A stretch of DNA of 64,000 bases from Colletotrichum lupini (GCF_023278565.1 NC_064678.1:3286001-3350000); one strand, 5' to 3'. Positions 1 to 12,631 are shown, counted from the stretch's first letter. The notes: a model not told the origin generated them from the sequence alone. Program-made: numbers and translations.

Positions 1-1782
1 GAATTCTGTGAGTAGTCCCACGGCCATGACAGGCGGCCATCCCCTAATATTGTGTCTCATCGCTCCAGGCATGGTACCCAGTTATAATCCTTGGGGCAAT
101 CTGTGCAGGTGGGATCTTCACTGGTGCCAATCCGGGGTACACGGAGGCTGGTGAGTTACGAATTTATGATGAGATACCTCGGCACGAAGCATGGAGCACA
201 TGAGTAACCCAGACTAGAACTGACCCACCAACTCACTGTTTCCGGCGCTAAGTGCATTTTCACGGATGCCATCCGACTCACGACCGCACTGCAAGCTGCA
301 AGGAGTGCCGGCATACCAAAAGAATCTGTCGTCCTCGTTGACAACAAGGGCCGGCCTAGGCATGATCGCTGGCGTACCATGCAAAAGTTGTTGGCTGAGC
401 CATACTCTTGGGAGGCAATCAGTGATCCTCTAATTTTGGCAGAAAAGTGAGCTGCTGCAAGGGAACAAAAGCATGAACGCAATGCTGATCAATTTGCAAG
501 GGTCGCAGTTCTTAACTTCAGTAGTGGGACAACGGGAAAACCCAAGGCATGCATGATCACCCACCGCAATCTTGTTGCCAATGCGGAACAGACACTTCAC
601 CTTGACCGAGTGAGCGGGTTGAGAGCAAAGGACCAAGGATCTTCAACTCACAATGTTCACTGTGCATTCCTGCCTCTTTATCATGCGAGTAAGTTGCAGT
701 CCAGAACCTCAACCACACGCTACTGCGGCACGAAGCATTGACCACGAGCTCAGGTGGACTCATGACTTACTGCGTGGTCAATGTACGCAGATCTTGCACT
801 ACAGTCACAATGCGTAAGTTCAGTCTTGAGCTTCTGCTGAGCACAATTCAGCGGTTCCGCGTCACACATCTCCTCCTAGCCCCGCCGGTAGTTGTGATGC
901 TATTGAAAAGCAATCTCCTATCCCGTTACGACGTGTCCAGCGTGAGGTCCATGTTTTGTGGAGCAGCCCCCCTCCAACCGGAGCTATCCAAAAGATTGGA
1001 AGAGGTGTTCAGCGGGGGCAAAGCTCGCAGTCGACAGGGATGGGGAATGAGCGAAGCCACGATGGCAGTCACTTTGTTTGCCCCTGACGAGTTCGACCCA
1101 TTGCACAAAGGCGTTGGGTATATCCTCCCCAACATGCAGATGAAGATCGTCGATGACGATGGCCGCGAAGTTGCCTGCAATGAAGAGGGAGAAGCGCTCA
1201 TTCGGGGGCCAAATGTCTTCAAGGGCTATTACAAGAACCCGAGCGCATCTGGAGAAGCATGGACCAAAGATGGCTGGCTGAAAACTGGAGATATCGTGTC
1301 CATTCAGGAGAGTGGACTCTTGACTATTGTGGACCGCAAAAAGGTTTGTGCCGCATTGTTCTGAGGCCTCTCAAGCATTTGCTGACCATGTTATTCGGAG
1401 TATAGGAACTCATCAAGGTGAAAGGCTTCCAATTAGCCCCAGCCGAACTTGAGGGGCATCTCCTTGAGCATGAAGGAGTCAAGGACTGCGCGGTTATTCG
1501 CGTTACAAGGTGCGCTCATGCCTTTCCTATTTGCCGCTTACATTTGACTTACACGAACACGCGACCAGAGAGGGGCAAGAACATCCACAGGCTCACGTTG
1601 TCCCCAAAGACAGCAACGTCACCGCCGAATCGATTCTTGAATTCATGGAGAGCCGACTTTCGGCACACAAGAGGCTGACTGGTGGAATTGTTTTTACTGA
1701 GGCAATTCCCAAATCCGCATCTGGCAAAATTCTGCGTCGCTTACTTCAGGACCCTGCGACGGCTAAGCTAGCGCGCCTTTAG
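1..1782 (+). pseudogene. 4-coumarate-CoA ligase-like acyl-CoA synthetase (AMP-binding, ANL superfamily), 5'-partial, in-frame stop
   Basis: ANL enzymes activate a carboxylic acid with ATP to an acyl-adenylate and load it on CoA; the substrate cannot be told from sequence. Exons fit at 1-7, 69-150, 218-688, 754-1343, 1406-1509 and 1569-1782, with GT-AG introns at 8-68, 151-217, 689-753, 1344-1405 and 1510-1568; phases agree throughout and give about 486 codons in the window. Family motifs occur in order: the P-loop SSGTTGKPK (near 523), PLYHA (near 675), GWGMSEAT (near 1040), GWLKTGDI (near 1272), IVDRKK joined across an intron to ELIKVKGFQLAPAELE, and the C-terminal lysine motif PKSASGKILRR. 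The first roughly 50-60 residues of the family's N terminus lie outside the window. A TGA at 448-450 lies in frame inside exon 3, just before the P-loop, and no plausible intron removes it. It looks like a CGA to TGA change, so the copy is probably non-functional. A sequencing error is the alternative. Confidence 0.85.
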
Positions 1783-1934
1783 AGCCTGATTGTTTTAGAC
1801 CTCATTTCATGTGTCACCACACGGCCTAGTGTGCCAATAGCTATAATTCTTTAGGTCCCTGATAGGGCGCATTTTGAAACCATTGGGCTTCATTTTCACT
1901 TCCGCAACTATGAATTCTGTATCTTTGGACTTAT

Positions 1935-1939
1935 GTTAC
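1935..1939. repeat. Target site duplication GTTAC, left copy (Copia-1)
   Basis: GTTAC directly precedes the 5' LTR and is repeated at 8845-8849 directly after the 3' LTR. A 5-bp duplication is normal for LTR-retrotransposon integrase. Confidence 0.9.
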
Positions 1940-2164
1940 TGTTGGATTACGAGGCAGAAAAGGGGCCCTATTAGGTAGTTAGGTAGGGGTGGTAGGTAGG
2001 CAGTCTGGGCCCGTGCAGACGGACCCTTCTACCTACCTATACCCACTAAGGGACTGCGGGCTCTGCCCACGATCTTCCCCTCCTATACACACGCAATAAA
2101 CCTATACTAACCTATTAACCTAGTTATAACTAAAAAGTCTAACTTACTTATGTATATACTAATA
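1940..2164 (+). repeat. 5' LTR of Copia-1
   Basis: Begins TGTTGGATTACG and ends in a mutated CTAATA (CCAACA in the other copy). It aligns end to end with 8620-8844. The outer roughly 150 bp keep CA and TG dinucleotides; the inner end is RIP-mutated. Confidence 0.93.
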
Positions 2165-4630
2165 CTAATTAATAGTTAAATTATATATATATTTTTATTA
2201 TAAGTTAGTAAGGATATAACTATAAAAAGAATAGCCTCGACCTACTTCGCTAACTATTTTAACTTATTAACTTAGTTCTATTTATTTAATTAATAATAAG
2301 TAGCCTAGTTTATACTACTTTAGCTCTTTTTTATTATTATTAGCTAATAACTAATTAATTAGTTATAAGCTATTAAGAGCGCGCTTTATTACGTACGATC
2401 TCTTTTACTAAGACTACTACTATAAAGAAATTAATTATTTTATTATTATTATTAACCTCGCTTTTATTATTAATATTATCTTTATTAGCTTTATTATTAT
2501 TACTAACTTCTTTTTAATTAAACTACTCGCGGAGGAATTTATTTTAAATATATTATAACTAAGCGCTATTTTAAACTAATAATAAATAAGAAGAGATTAA
2601 TTACTAAGAAATTAATTTAATAATCACTAGCGTATTAGCGCTTAATAATAATAAGACCTTTAGAATCATAAGTACGTTAATAGCGAATTTCTTATTAATA
2701 GCGAAGTATTTTAAAATACTAAAAAAAAGAAAAGATCTCGATAGTAGTAATAATAAGGATCTATTTTATATTATTAACAAATTTACCTCTTTTTAACCTA
2801 ATAAAAGCTCTAAGACTAGATTAATAAAATAAAGTACGAGAAGTACTAAAAAAAATTACTAATTAATAACTAATAGAATCCTTTATTTATTACTAAAAAT
2901 ACGGTTATAAAAGGCCTTTTTTCCCTTTTTATAACTTTTTACCGACCTTAATAACTTTTTATTTATATACCTCGTTAAAAAAATAGAATTTTCTAATTAA
3001 TAATAATAGCCCGTTTACTACTATTAAAACGATTACTATAACCGACCTACTACTCTTTTTAACTTAACTAACGTTATATTATAATTATAATATAACGATT
3101 ATATCTTATAGTAATCTTTTATTATATAACTTACTTCGTAAATATATTATAATAATTACTAGCCCTAGTAATAAGTAAAAAGGGTCTAATAATTAATTAA
3201 TATTACCTCTAGCCTACTTATACTCTTAAATTATAAAACTATACTTAATTCTAATTTACTAATAGGACTACGTTAACTTAACTTAATAAGGCTTATTTAA
3301 TATTATACTTACCTTTATAAATAATAAAAAGCTTAATACTTTTATTTTTTATATAATAAAATACTATTATTAAAACGGCCTAATAAGTAAGGAGTTATAA
3401 AAAGACTTTAAAACCGACTTTTAAAACTAAGAAATAAGGGACTTCTTAAGAATAAAAAGTACGATTCTTAGGAAGCTAAGAGACTTTTTTATAAATAATA
3501 ATATTAATTTAATAATTAGAAATCGTAGTTAAATAATAAAAAAGATTACTAGTGCCCTTAATACTTAATACTTCTGTACTTAGATTTTTAAAAAAAATCG
3601 TAGCTTATTATAACTATACTAAATATTTTAATATATTATATTACGATCCTTATTTTTTTTATTTACTACTCTTATAATTAATAACTACTAACGATTTTAT
3701 TTAATAAGCTAAAAAAATAATAAGGGAATCCGCATAACCCTAACTTACTTAATCCTAATAATTAAAATTTTAACCTTAGCCTCGCTATTAACTAACTAAC
3801 TTACTACCTCTCTAAAAAAAAAAAAAGAACTAAAGAATAAAGTTATTATTACTTAATAACGAAATCTACTTTATTAAATACTATACTTTAATATAAAAAC
3901 TAAAAATAATATTATACCCAATACTTACTAATTAATTAACCTTATTAAGCTCTATAATAATAAGAATAAGTATAGTAATAAGAAGTACGATATTTTTAAT
4001 AAAAAGCTTTAGATTTTTAAAATACTATATTAATAAATAAGAATTAGTAAACGATATTATTCTAATACTTTCTTAAATATACTTAAGGGAAGGGCGTTAA
4101 CCTTTTATTTTAACTAACTTAATAATACTTCTAACTTACTTAGTTTTAATATAATATATTAGAGGACTTAAGAATATTTTAAGCTACTTATAAGCCGTTA
4201 GAACTACTTTACTAAGCTTTATAACCTCTACTAATATTTTATAGTTCGTAAGAACCTAGGTAAGTCGAATTAATAAATTTTATAAGCGCTAATTAACCGT
4301 ATTATAATCCTTTACGAGGCATTAACTACCTAAGGATCTATTTTTAATATAAGTAACTAACTCCTTTATTACATAAGTAGTATACTAAAATATAGACTTA
4401 CTATACTTAACTTAGTACCTATATTTACTAATATTTATTATTAGCTTAGTACTTTAATTAATACTATAAAAAGAGAGCGTAACTATAATAAGTAATAGTA
4501 GTATTTTTAAAATAGTATTTATAATAAAAAGGTCCCTACTACTTACTAAACTAACTATATTTATAATAGCTTTAGTAAAAAGACCCGATTTAATAAATAG
4601 AATTAACGCGGCCGCGGTACTACTAATAAA

Positions 4631-4710
4631 AAGTATTTTATTTATTATAAAACCGGCTATTAGTTAACTAAGCACTTAGAAAAAGAGCGACGTTAAGTAT
4701 ATAAGAAATA
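4631..4710 (+). pseudogene. Gag zinc-knuckle relic of Copia-1
   Basis: In one frame the codons read as a CX2CX4HX4H knuckle in which the cysteines (4634, 4643) and the first histidine (4658) have become Tyr by G-to-A change (TGT or CAT to TAT), while the last histidine (4673) survives. An acidic/basic tail (EKERR) follows, as in fungal Copia Gag proteins. The knuckle would bind genomic RNA in the virus-like particle. Confidence 0.7.
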
Positions 4711-5274
4711 TAAAAATAATAATAAAAAAAATAAGAGATCTATACTAAGCTTATATTTATAGTTCCTTACTTTTTATAAAGGAACCGCCCCTACTAACGA
4801 CGATAATAATAATACTATAATTTAATACTTTAATAACCTCGACTTTAATTATAAAGATAACTACGAGGATAAAGGCTAGATCTTAATAATATACTTTATA
4901 ACTACTACTAATAATAAAACCCTTATAAATATCCTCGCTACTTAGATAATAGAGCATAGCCTTATTAATATTACTTTTATTAATAAGTTAACTAAGTTTA
5001 TAAAACTAACGACCTCCTTCTCGTTAAATAAGAAGTACTTATTAAGGGATTTTTAAAATATTATATTTAATACTAACGCTATAGAATTCTTAACTACGGG
5101 CTACCCTTAACTCTTTATATTATAATAGCGACGACTTAAAATTATTTTTAATACTTTTAAAACTAGCGAGGTAGGTATTTAATTTAGTAATAGCGAACTC
5201 GTAAAGTTATTAAAATCTACGGTCATTAGTACCCTATTTAGTAATATTACTTTTTACGTCTTATTAACTAATAC

Positions 5275-5515
5275 TCCTTTTTTATACTACTTAAAGGATA
5301 TAAATAAGCTAAGAGTATACTTTAATAATATTAATAACTTACTAATTAAGGGAGATATTATAGTACTTATTATTTATAAATAGAAATACCCTTAGCTTTT
5401 GCTCTTTAATAATAAGAAAGTTATTACTAACTATTTAATAAAGAGCGAATTACGCTACTTATATTAGTACTTTAGCTACCCTTCGGTTCCTCGTTTTTTA
5501 AAATTACTTTAATAA
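5275..5515 (+). pseudogene. Protease/GAG-pre-integrase relic of Copia-1
   Basis: One frame reads through phrases typical of fungal Copia polyproteins: a stretch like LRVYFNN, then a GD-I-P segment, and finally ELRYLY-x-YFSYPSV, the degraded form of the family's LHRRFGHPSV zinc-binding stretch just ahead of the integrase. Several TAG codons stand where CAG or TGG is expected. Confidence 0.7.
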
Positions 5516-7499
5516 TTTAATAATAATATAGAGATCGTAGCCCTTAAAAAGCTTACGAAGATCTATTAATAATACTAACTTAATACTACTACTCTTAGCT
5601 AATTCAAATTTACCTTACGAAATAATTACGATTTTAATTATAAAATCGTAATTAATATAATATATTTAATAAATTATAAGGGTACTAACCGACTAGTACT
5701 TTACGTTATTAATACTACTACTTCTTTTTAAATAGTAAGGTTCTTTATAAATATAACTACGAAGTATATATAGGAGGCTCTTTAGTTATATTAAATCGAT
5801 ATTTATCTCGGTTTACTAAATTAGATTATTATAAATACCGATAAGAACTTTAGTACCGTAGAGTTTAAATCTTTTACTAAATCTATATTTATTAAGGTTA
5901 AAGAAGTACTTATTAAAGCTTATAATAATATTAATAAGGCTAAGAAATACCACGCGGTACTTAAAAAGGTATATAATATTATTTAAAATAAGTACTTATT
6001 AATAAGCGCGGAGGCTATATTTTAGGCCGTAATTAAAGTAGTTAATAATATAGTTAGCCTAAATAGCCTCGTTCTTATACTCCTCGTTTTTAGAGCCTTT
6101 TTATATACTTTTAACGAATTTTTACTATTACTAAACATTACCTAACGTATTAAAGTAATTAAAAAAGTAATAAGGGAAGTCCGTAAACTTTATATTGATA
6201 AGTAAGTAAATAAGGTTCTAGCTACTTAAAACGGACTAAATATCTTCTATATTATTAATCTATTATTATAATTAAATATTAAAATCTAATAAAAAAGTAA
6301 GGGATAAAAAGGCCTATTTAAGCTCGTTTTAATAAATAGTACTATTTATATAATAAAATTACCTTACGGCTTAATAAGCTTCTAAGCTATTATAATTAAA
6401 CCCTAGTACTTAAAAGAGGTCGACCCTAAGTTATTAACTATAATAATAAAGTACGTCGACTACTTATTAATCCCTATAGTTAACTAGCTAATTAATAATA
6501 GCGCCGCTATAAATAAAGTCCTTAATAAGATTATTATTATAATTAACGACGACCCTTTATTATAAAATAAGAGGACTAAAAAAACATTAATATAGCGCGG
6601 CTATAGTAATACTTTTATAACTATAACTTACTTTATATTTAAAAAAAAAAATTTTAAGCTAGTTATTAAGCTCTATAATAAGGGTATTATTACTACCCTA
6701 AGAGTACTTTTGATAAAATTTATTAATAAAGAGCTTTTAGGATTAATAAAGAGAGGAGTAATTAAATTCGTTTAACTTAGCCCTAAATATAGGGATATAA
6801 GGATATTTAAGTCTCGATTTATTAACGAGATTAAGAACCTAGGACTTAACTTTATTAAAAAGTCTTACTTAGTTATATAAAAGTATAATAATAAGGGGAA
6901 AAAGGAGATCCTTATATAGTTATTAATAATTTAAAAAACTAGTTAATATCTAATCCTCGCCCTAGCCCCGACCCTAATTTAAAAAGGCTACGTTATTTAG
7001 CTACGAAATATTACCTAAGTATATATATAATCGAGCTAACCTCTTTATTATAAAGTTTTTATTTAATTACTAGCTTAGATCCGTTATTTATACCTTAAGA
7101 GTACTATTTTATATATTATATAATTATTATATAGTCTTATAAAATCTAATACTTATTAATAAGTAATATATAATAAATATTATTTAAAAATACTTTAGAT
7201 AATAATATTTACGTTCGATCTATACTTACTAATCTTAATAAGAAAAAGCGGATTATTTAGTATTATTAATATATAGACCGATAATATTATTAGATTATTA
7301 AATAAGACTTTTAATTGAAAAGAAAAAACCGAGCTTAAGCGCGCTAAGCTACTAACTAAACTAAAATAATAATTATTAGCTAACGAGCTATTTATCTTTA
7401 ATAGCGGGATTATTTTACTAAAAAGTATTAATATAGTACTTAGATAGAAGAACTAAAAGAAAAAGCTTAAGTAAGTTAACCCCTCGGTATTAAACGCTA

Positions 7500-8220
7500 A
7501 ATAATAATTCGTTAAATAACAAGCTCGAGGTACTTATATTATATTAATTTATTAACTAAAAATAGCTTTTAATACGTCGTTTATTATTTAATATTAAATA
7601 GATCTATCGTTTATTAATTACGCTACGCTAAATTATTATATTAAATAGTAAATAGAATACTTAGACCGAGGGCTTATATTCGTATTATTAAATCTAACTA
7701 TAACTAAACTCTTCGTTTTTATAAATAGGTTATTTATAAATAATACTAATTATACTTTATAACTAGGTTATATTATTATTTTTATAAATAAAAAATAGAC
7801 TAACGAGAGCTTTATAATTAATAATAATATTATTTACTATAGCTTTATAAAAAGTAAAAGGATTACTTAGAGCATATTAATATTAAAAGTTTACGGAATA
7901 GTTATAAGCGTTAACGTTACTTATATTATTTTAACTACCCTGGACCTTATTACTAAATAACTCGACGTTTTGAAAATCCTTATTATAATCTATATAAATT
8001 TATATTTATTATATAAATACCTCGTTAAGCTAAGTATTATAAAAAAAAAGCGCTTTATAATAGATATTATAATACTTAGGTAATTATATAAACGCCGCGA
8101 GCTTTATAAGATTTATTAAATTATTAATAATAATAACTTAGCTAACGGGTTTATAAAGAGTATACTAAATAAGTCTTTTAAACGATTCGTTAATAAGGGA
8201 ATTATTATAATTAAAATAAA
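7500..8220 (+). pseudogene. Reverse transcriptase C-terminus and RNase H relic of Copia-1
   Basis: The frame near 7705 reads KLFVFINRLFINNTNYT, a mutated form of the Copia RNase H start (FVDGSFANN), then a LGY-I-I block. Near 8100-8220 comes a stretch resembling the RNase H end (a mutated NPADAFTKS and a KGQV that would be EGWV). All G-to-A or C-to-T differences fit RIP. Confidence 0.75.
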
Positions 8221-8619
8221 AGGATAGGTAATACGTAATTAAAATAGTAGTATATTATAAGTAGTAAGTCGTTTAGCAAATATATATACTTCTTAAACTT
8301 CGGCTTAGAGAGAAATATACGTATTCGGGGCGTAATTAAATTAATAAAAAGCTTTTTTTTAACTATATTAGATTTAACGATTTTTAAGGAGTTTAGGTAT
8401 ATAAATTATATATATTAGAGGATTAAAAAGTAATGAGAAAGAGGGGATATTAAAATTTTTATATAAATAATTATAATAAAAGCTATATTAAAATTTTAAT
8501 ATATAGCTTTGGGTATTTTTAAATAGGGGATTAACTATAGATTTTATTATTAGTTCTTATTAATAGGGGACCTAGCCCCTATTCTAGCTTTTTTTATTAT
8601 AAAAGTAGAAAACTACTAA

Positions 8620-8844
8620 TATTAGATTACGAAGTAAAAAAGGGGCCCTATTAGGTAGTTAAGTAGGGGTAGTAGGTAGGTAGTCTGGGCCCGTATAGAC
8701 GGACCCTTTTACCTACCTATACCTACTAAGGGACCGCGGGCTCTGCCCACGATCTTCCCCTCCTATACACACGTAATAGACCTATACTGACCTATTGACC
8801 TAGTCGCGACCAAAAGGTCTGACCTGCCTACGTATATACCAACA
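8620..8844 (+). repeat. 3' LTR of Copia-1
   Basis: 225 bp, collinear with the 5' LTR. The outer end retains the unmutated CCAACA terminus while the inner start is mutated (TATTAG instead of TGTTGG). Purine-rich tracts lie just upstream. Confidence 0.93.
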
Positions 8845-8849
8845 GTTAC
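8845..8849. repeat. Target site duplication GTTAC, right copy (Copia-1)
   Basis: Exact match to 1935-1939. Confidence 0.9.
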
Positions 8850-10907
8850 TCTTCAAAATAGAAGCCTATTGACGCAGCATATTCGCAAAAACGAACGACA
8901 CAGTCTGAAGAAGTTGCAAGACATTGGACTTTGTCGAAGAAATTTGCAGCAAGCAGAAGCGCTGGGCTTTATTCTCCAAGGCCTGAAAAGGTATAAATGC
9001 CACTTGGACTGCATGTAGAGAAGGGGTAGACTGTCGTCTGTTGAGTGCGATGCCCCAAGATGACTACACTTAGTCTTGTGCTTCTTTCATTCTCGACCAA
9101 TGACGATTGTCAGCCTATTTATCTTCTCTGAAGCGTCATTATCTCACACCAGGGATACGAATTACCTCGACAATAGAGTTTGATCGATGAAGCTCAGCCC
9201 TCGGGACCGCTCACAACCGTCTTTCGAGCGCACAAAACTCGCTCCTGCGTCGTCCGCGACCCTTAGGCTTCGCCCCTCCCCCCTCCTTCGGAGAAATAAA
9301 ATCAGATTCTTGAGAGCAGATGTCACTTACAAAAGCGAATTATAGTCCAGTTTTGTAGCTATCCACTCTGTCATTTCCGCTGCATATGGTTTAATCTTGG
9401 AAGTTTCAAAGAGTTCGATCACCATCCCACCTCTGCTTCGGCGAGCATCAACCGTCCGATAATGTGGGGCACTAATCGGGAACGGCGCGGCGCGGGTCGT
9501 TGTGCTGGTCGCTGGAACCTTACAGGCTGGCCGCTGTTGTGATGATAAATTAACTTCATCCATGTGACGGACCTCGACACGCGCAGACGCAAAGTGGCAA
9601 AAATTTGGCCAAAAAAAGATAGATTCTAGCGACTTTCATGTTCTTGTCCAAACTTCTTTGAGTAGTAGAAGGGCAATACTGCAGATTTGACAAGTTGGAT
9701 ACCGGTCGCCCACGGTAGAGCGCATTGTTAAATCGCCGAGTTTGGATACCACAACGTAAGATTTGGTCAGCAGAAGGGTAAAGTATCTCCATGCAGCAGG
9801 TCTACCTATATCTAGCTGGCGTTAAAATTATCAACAATTCAACCACATATATGGATGATTCAGCCAGAGCACCAGTAACTGACATCGTCAGCAGCAGCAA
9901 TCTAACGGTACCTACTTTGTGACCGAAAGAAGAATAAGGCACCTCGAAGTCTCGGAAAATGAAGACATTACTTCAACGTAAAGATTTTCGCCGGAGAGCA
10001 ATAAAGCAGAGCCCGCCGCGCCTGGGCTGTTTTACCCCCATGCCCCCTGTACCTGCATCAATACTGGATCATTCATGGGCCTAGGCGCATTGCGATTAGT
10101 TCAGCCACCGCCTCTCATAGGTCCGTTGGTGCACCATCCGCTTCCGACCCAGGTAAATCGCCCCCATCAAATCTACTGGGAAGATCCGTACCCTGCAAAT
10201 GATCACAGTCTTCTCTCCGTCATCCATCATTGTTGAAGCAAACTTGTCATCATATCTGACTTCGAGGAATTCCATCAACACAGCGACCATAATAAGACCA
10301 CATTACGGAGCCGATTTGCCCCTGCACCTCAATAGTCTGGGAATTTGCAGGATCTAAGTGCCTAGCGACTCTCTTATGCGCAGCAGCTCGACCGGCCATC
10401 ATCTTTTGGCTACCTTACAGCGCTGTAAGCCAGAAGGAAGGGGCGGGCGGAAAGAGCGGGACCAGCAAGGATGCTGCGCACCCTGGATATTTGTGAGTGG
10501 TCCTTACTCAGCACGGAAGACCGGGAGCTCGATCCTGCATGCCACTCAGCCCAGTGACAATGCCAAGGAATGAGAGATACTGAATCGAAAGGCTTTGGAA
10601 ATCTCAGTCGAGGCAACTGCCGGTAGCCGAAAGGTCAGCGGTGGTGGTTGAAGGTACCAACAACAAATACAACGGAGGATATCTACATGCACTAGTAAAA
10701 GGCGCGAGGCACATCTACCAAGGCGGGGAACAAACGATTGATCAATGCCGCACTATTTTCCGCGCCAAGATCCACACCTCTTACTATTGAGTCTGCCCTA
10801 GACCAACTTATCATGATCCTGCAAGCAACGATCTGCCCCCAAACTCCGTGTAAATCTTGCTCCAAAATCATCCGAGAGCCACTTTTGTCAAATGCTTTAA
10901 CCGTAGA
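8850..10907. other. Intergenic DNA without recognisable genes
   Basis: Normal base composition and not RIP-mutated. Only short unrelated ORFs are open on both strands (for example minus 9327-9563 and minus 10096-10290). None shows a recognisable domain, a consistent intron pattern or a convincing start. Confidence 0.6.
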
Positions 10908-11342
10908 TCAGCGAAAAAGATGAGAACTGACTGATGCGACATTTCGCATCTGCCTCATGGTTGCTGCCGCACCCCCAATCACGCGAGCTGCGAGGCGCCC
11001 ACCAAGACTTGGATTCTGGAAACTCGCGTCCTGCCCGTGCCTACAAGTCGTGTTCTTGGCATTTCCCCCAGAACACGACCTTGCGGTGTTGGTGGTATCT
11101 GGGCTTTCAGAAGCCGTTCTTGAGCTAGATCCCAATGCAGTTGTTGCCGCTGTTGCGCCGCTTGGAGCTCTCGAGGTAAGGGCTGTAGAGAGCAAGCTGC
11201 CACTGTCATCGGCCCCCGGATACTGTACCTGGCCGGTAAAGAGCTTCCCCCTATAGCTGAAACAGTTGGCCGCCTCGGAAAGCGGAGTGAACAGAACCCA
11301 TGAGCAAACAAAGAAGAAGACCAACCACGTGGGCCTCAACAT
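10908..11342 (-). CDS. Possible small secreted Ser/Thr-rich protein
   Basis: Starting at the ATG at 11342-11340, the frame encodes 144 residues. The N terminus is a good signal peptide: MLRPTW, a hydrophobic core rich in Phe, Val and Leu, and a likely cleavage after LSEA, followed by NCFSYRG. Residues about 40-95 are rich in Ser, Thr and Ala, as in O-glycosylated fungal wall or effector-like proteins, with a few cysteines. The open frame continues 14 codons upstream only from a GTG, so I prefer the ATG. The last 40 residues look less protein-like and an intron may end the first exon earlier. No family was recognised. Confidence 0.4.
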   Translation of the reverse strand: MLRPTWLVFFFVCSWVLFTPLSEAANCFSYRGKLFTGQVQYPGADDSGSLLSTALTSRAPSGATAATTALGSSSRTASESPDTTNTARSCSGGNAKNTTCRHGQDASFQNPSLGGRLAARVIGGAAATMRQMRNVASVSSHLFR

Positions 11343-12214
11343 CGCCGTGTGAAAGACGAAGACTCTGGGACGGACAAGTAGCACCGAACAAACAGGGTAG
11401 TTGGTTTAATGGAATCAAAACAAAGGAGTAAGCCAAAGGAAGAGAGAGTGCTACTTGATAAGGTATGAAAAACAGTATTAGGCTGCTGATAGGATTCGTA
11501 CTTGAGTTTCGTCGCTATTAGCTCCTTGGGCAGATTTCGAAGCATCCTTAGCTGGGTGTCAAAAAGGATTCTCCAGTCTCCACCCATAGCTTGATTGGGA
11601 AGTAACGAAGCAGCTCGGGAAAAGATGTGGGTGTAGCTGTGCCGCTCTCTTGCTTCAACCATGTTTGTGGCGTTGGGATGCTTTGTTGGTTACCTTGGTT
11701 TGTGACAAAGATCCATGTGGTGGACACCCATGCCGTGTCGACCGAGGCCAACAAGGAAGACTCGTTGGAAAGTTGAAAGATGGCTTCTCCGCGATTAAAT
11801 CCAAGAAGAAACCGTGATTGTCTAGTTGTACGGAGTAGTTCTTCAAGATTCGAAGTGAGGGCCATGAGACAGCCGCTGCTGACAAGCGCCGATGCAACTT
11901 GGACATGGGATGGAATGCACTTTCAGCTTTCATCACTCTGTTGGTCACTTGAACTAAACTTTCTTTTGTGGCCCCCTACCCATTGACGAAGGACCCTCAC
12001 GCGACTACTACGTACCTACTTTAGTCTGGCATACGTAACCAACCGTGGAGCCAGGATTTTTGGCGCAATTTTGAAAGGTAAGCAATGTGCTTGGGCACCT
12101 CACCCTTCCCCCTGGGTTTGTGAACCTACTTCCATCGTTCTCACGCGACAAGCCTACTGCCAGAACATCGTTTCCCTTCATATGTCAGTCGCAATTCGCG
12201 ACTAGTTGGCCGGC
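11343..12214. other. Intergenic region; presumed divergent promoters
   Basis: It lies between the minus-strand secreted-protein candidate and the plus-strand mannosyltransferase, so it presumably carries both promoters. Pyrimidine-rich stretches occur near 12100-12180, just before the mannosyltransferase start. Overlapping ORFs on the minus strand (11336-11948) look like chance frames. Confidence 0.4.
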
Positions 12215-12623
12215 ATGGTCGTCAAAGTCATGCCATCCTCGCGGATGACCACAGCTATCTTCTTCGCTTGTCTGTTGTTCTTGTTCTTATACTCCTCTTA
12301 TGTTCTTACTCCTTCTTATCATCCGACGTCCCCCGCCAAGCCCCCACCGGTGCAAACGCAGTCACATCCACCACAACGTTCCGACAAACCGAAGCAAGAT
12401 GGCCCGACGGCATGGCAGAAAGAGGCTGCTTTGGTCAGTGATGAAGCCGAAAACTTAATCGGCGATCCCATCCAACCTCCTTACAAGTCGAAATTCTACG
12501 AATTGGGTCAGCGGGCCAAGAAAGCCCGAGAATGGGTCAAATTTCTCGATAACGCACCCAAGTCGGAAAACATCAAGCCTACTCTAGAGAAAGTGGAAGG
12601 CGCAATCGCATCGTTGTTCCCTT

Positions 12624-12631
12624 TTATTCAA
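12624..12631. repeat. Target site duplication TTATTCAA, left copy
   Basis: Exact 8-bp direct repeat with 15500-15507, at the edges of the terminal inverted repeats. It is host coding sequence (codons for Ile and Gln). Confidence 0.95.

Larger units (their letters stand above)
1940..8844 (+). mobile_element. Ty1/Copia LTR retrotransposon, complete but RIP-inactivated (Copia-1)
   Basis: A 6905-bp element bounded by two 225-bp LTRs and flanked by GTTAC duplications. The inside is very AT-rich, almost without CA or TG, and full of stops. Coding vestiges remain readable on the plus strand in the Copia order: Gag zinc knuckle near 4634-4675, GAG-pre-integrase histidine region near 5445-5515, and RNase H with a degraded FVDGSFANN-like stretch near 7705-7750, followed by a stretch near 8100-8200 resembling the C-terminal NPADAFTK region. 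Placing RNase H last and the gag-pre-integrase domain after the zinc knuckle identifies Ty1/Copia and fixes the orientation. Nothing inside can be expressed as protein. Confidence 0.93.

Noticed and set aside
926..1222. Minus-strand 98-residue ORF
   Set aside because: Shadow of the acyl-CoA ligase exon 754-1343.
10957..11256. Plus-strand 99-residue ORF
   Set aside because: Antisense shadow of the minus-strand secreted-protein candidate, GC-rich and hydrophobic without domain features.
12206..12214. Upstream start of the mannosyltransferase at a TTG
   Set aside because: Fungal nuclear genes start at ATG; the ATG at 12215 follows directly.
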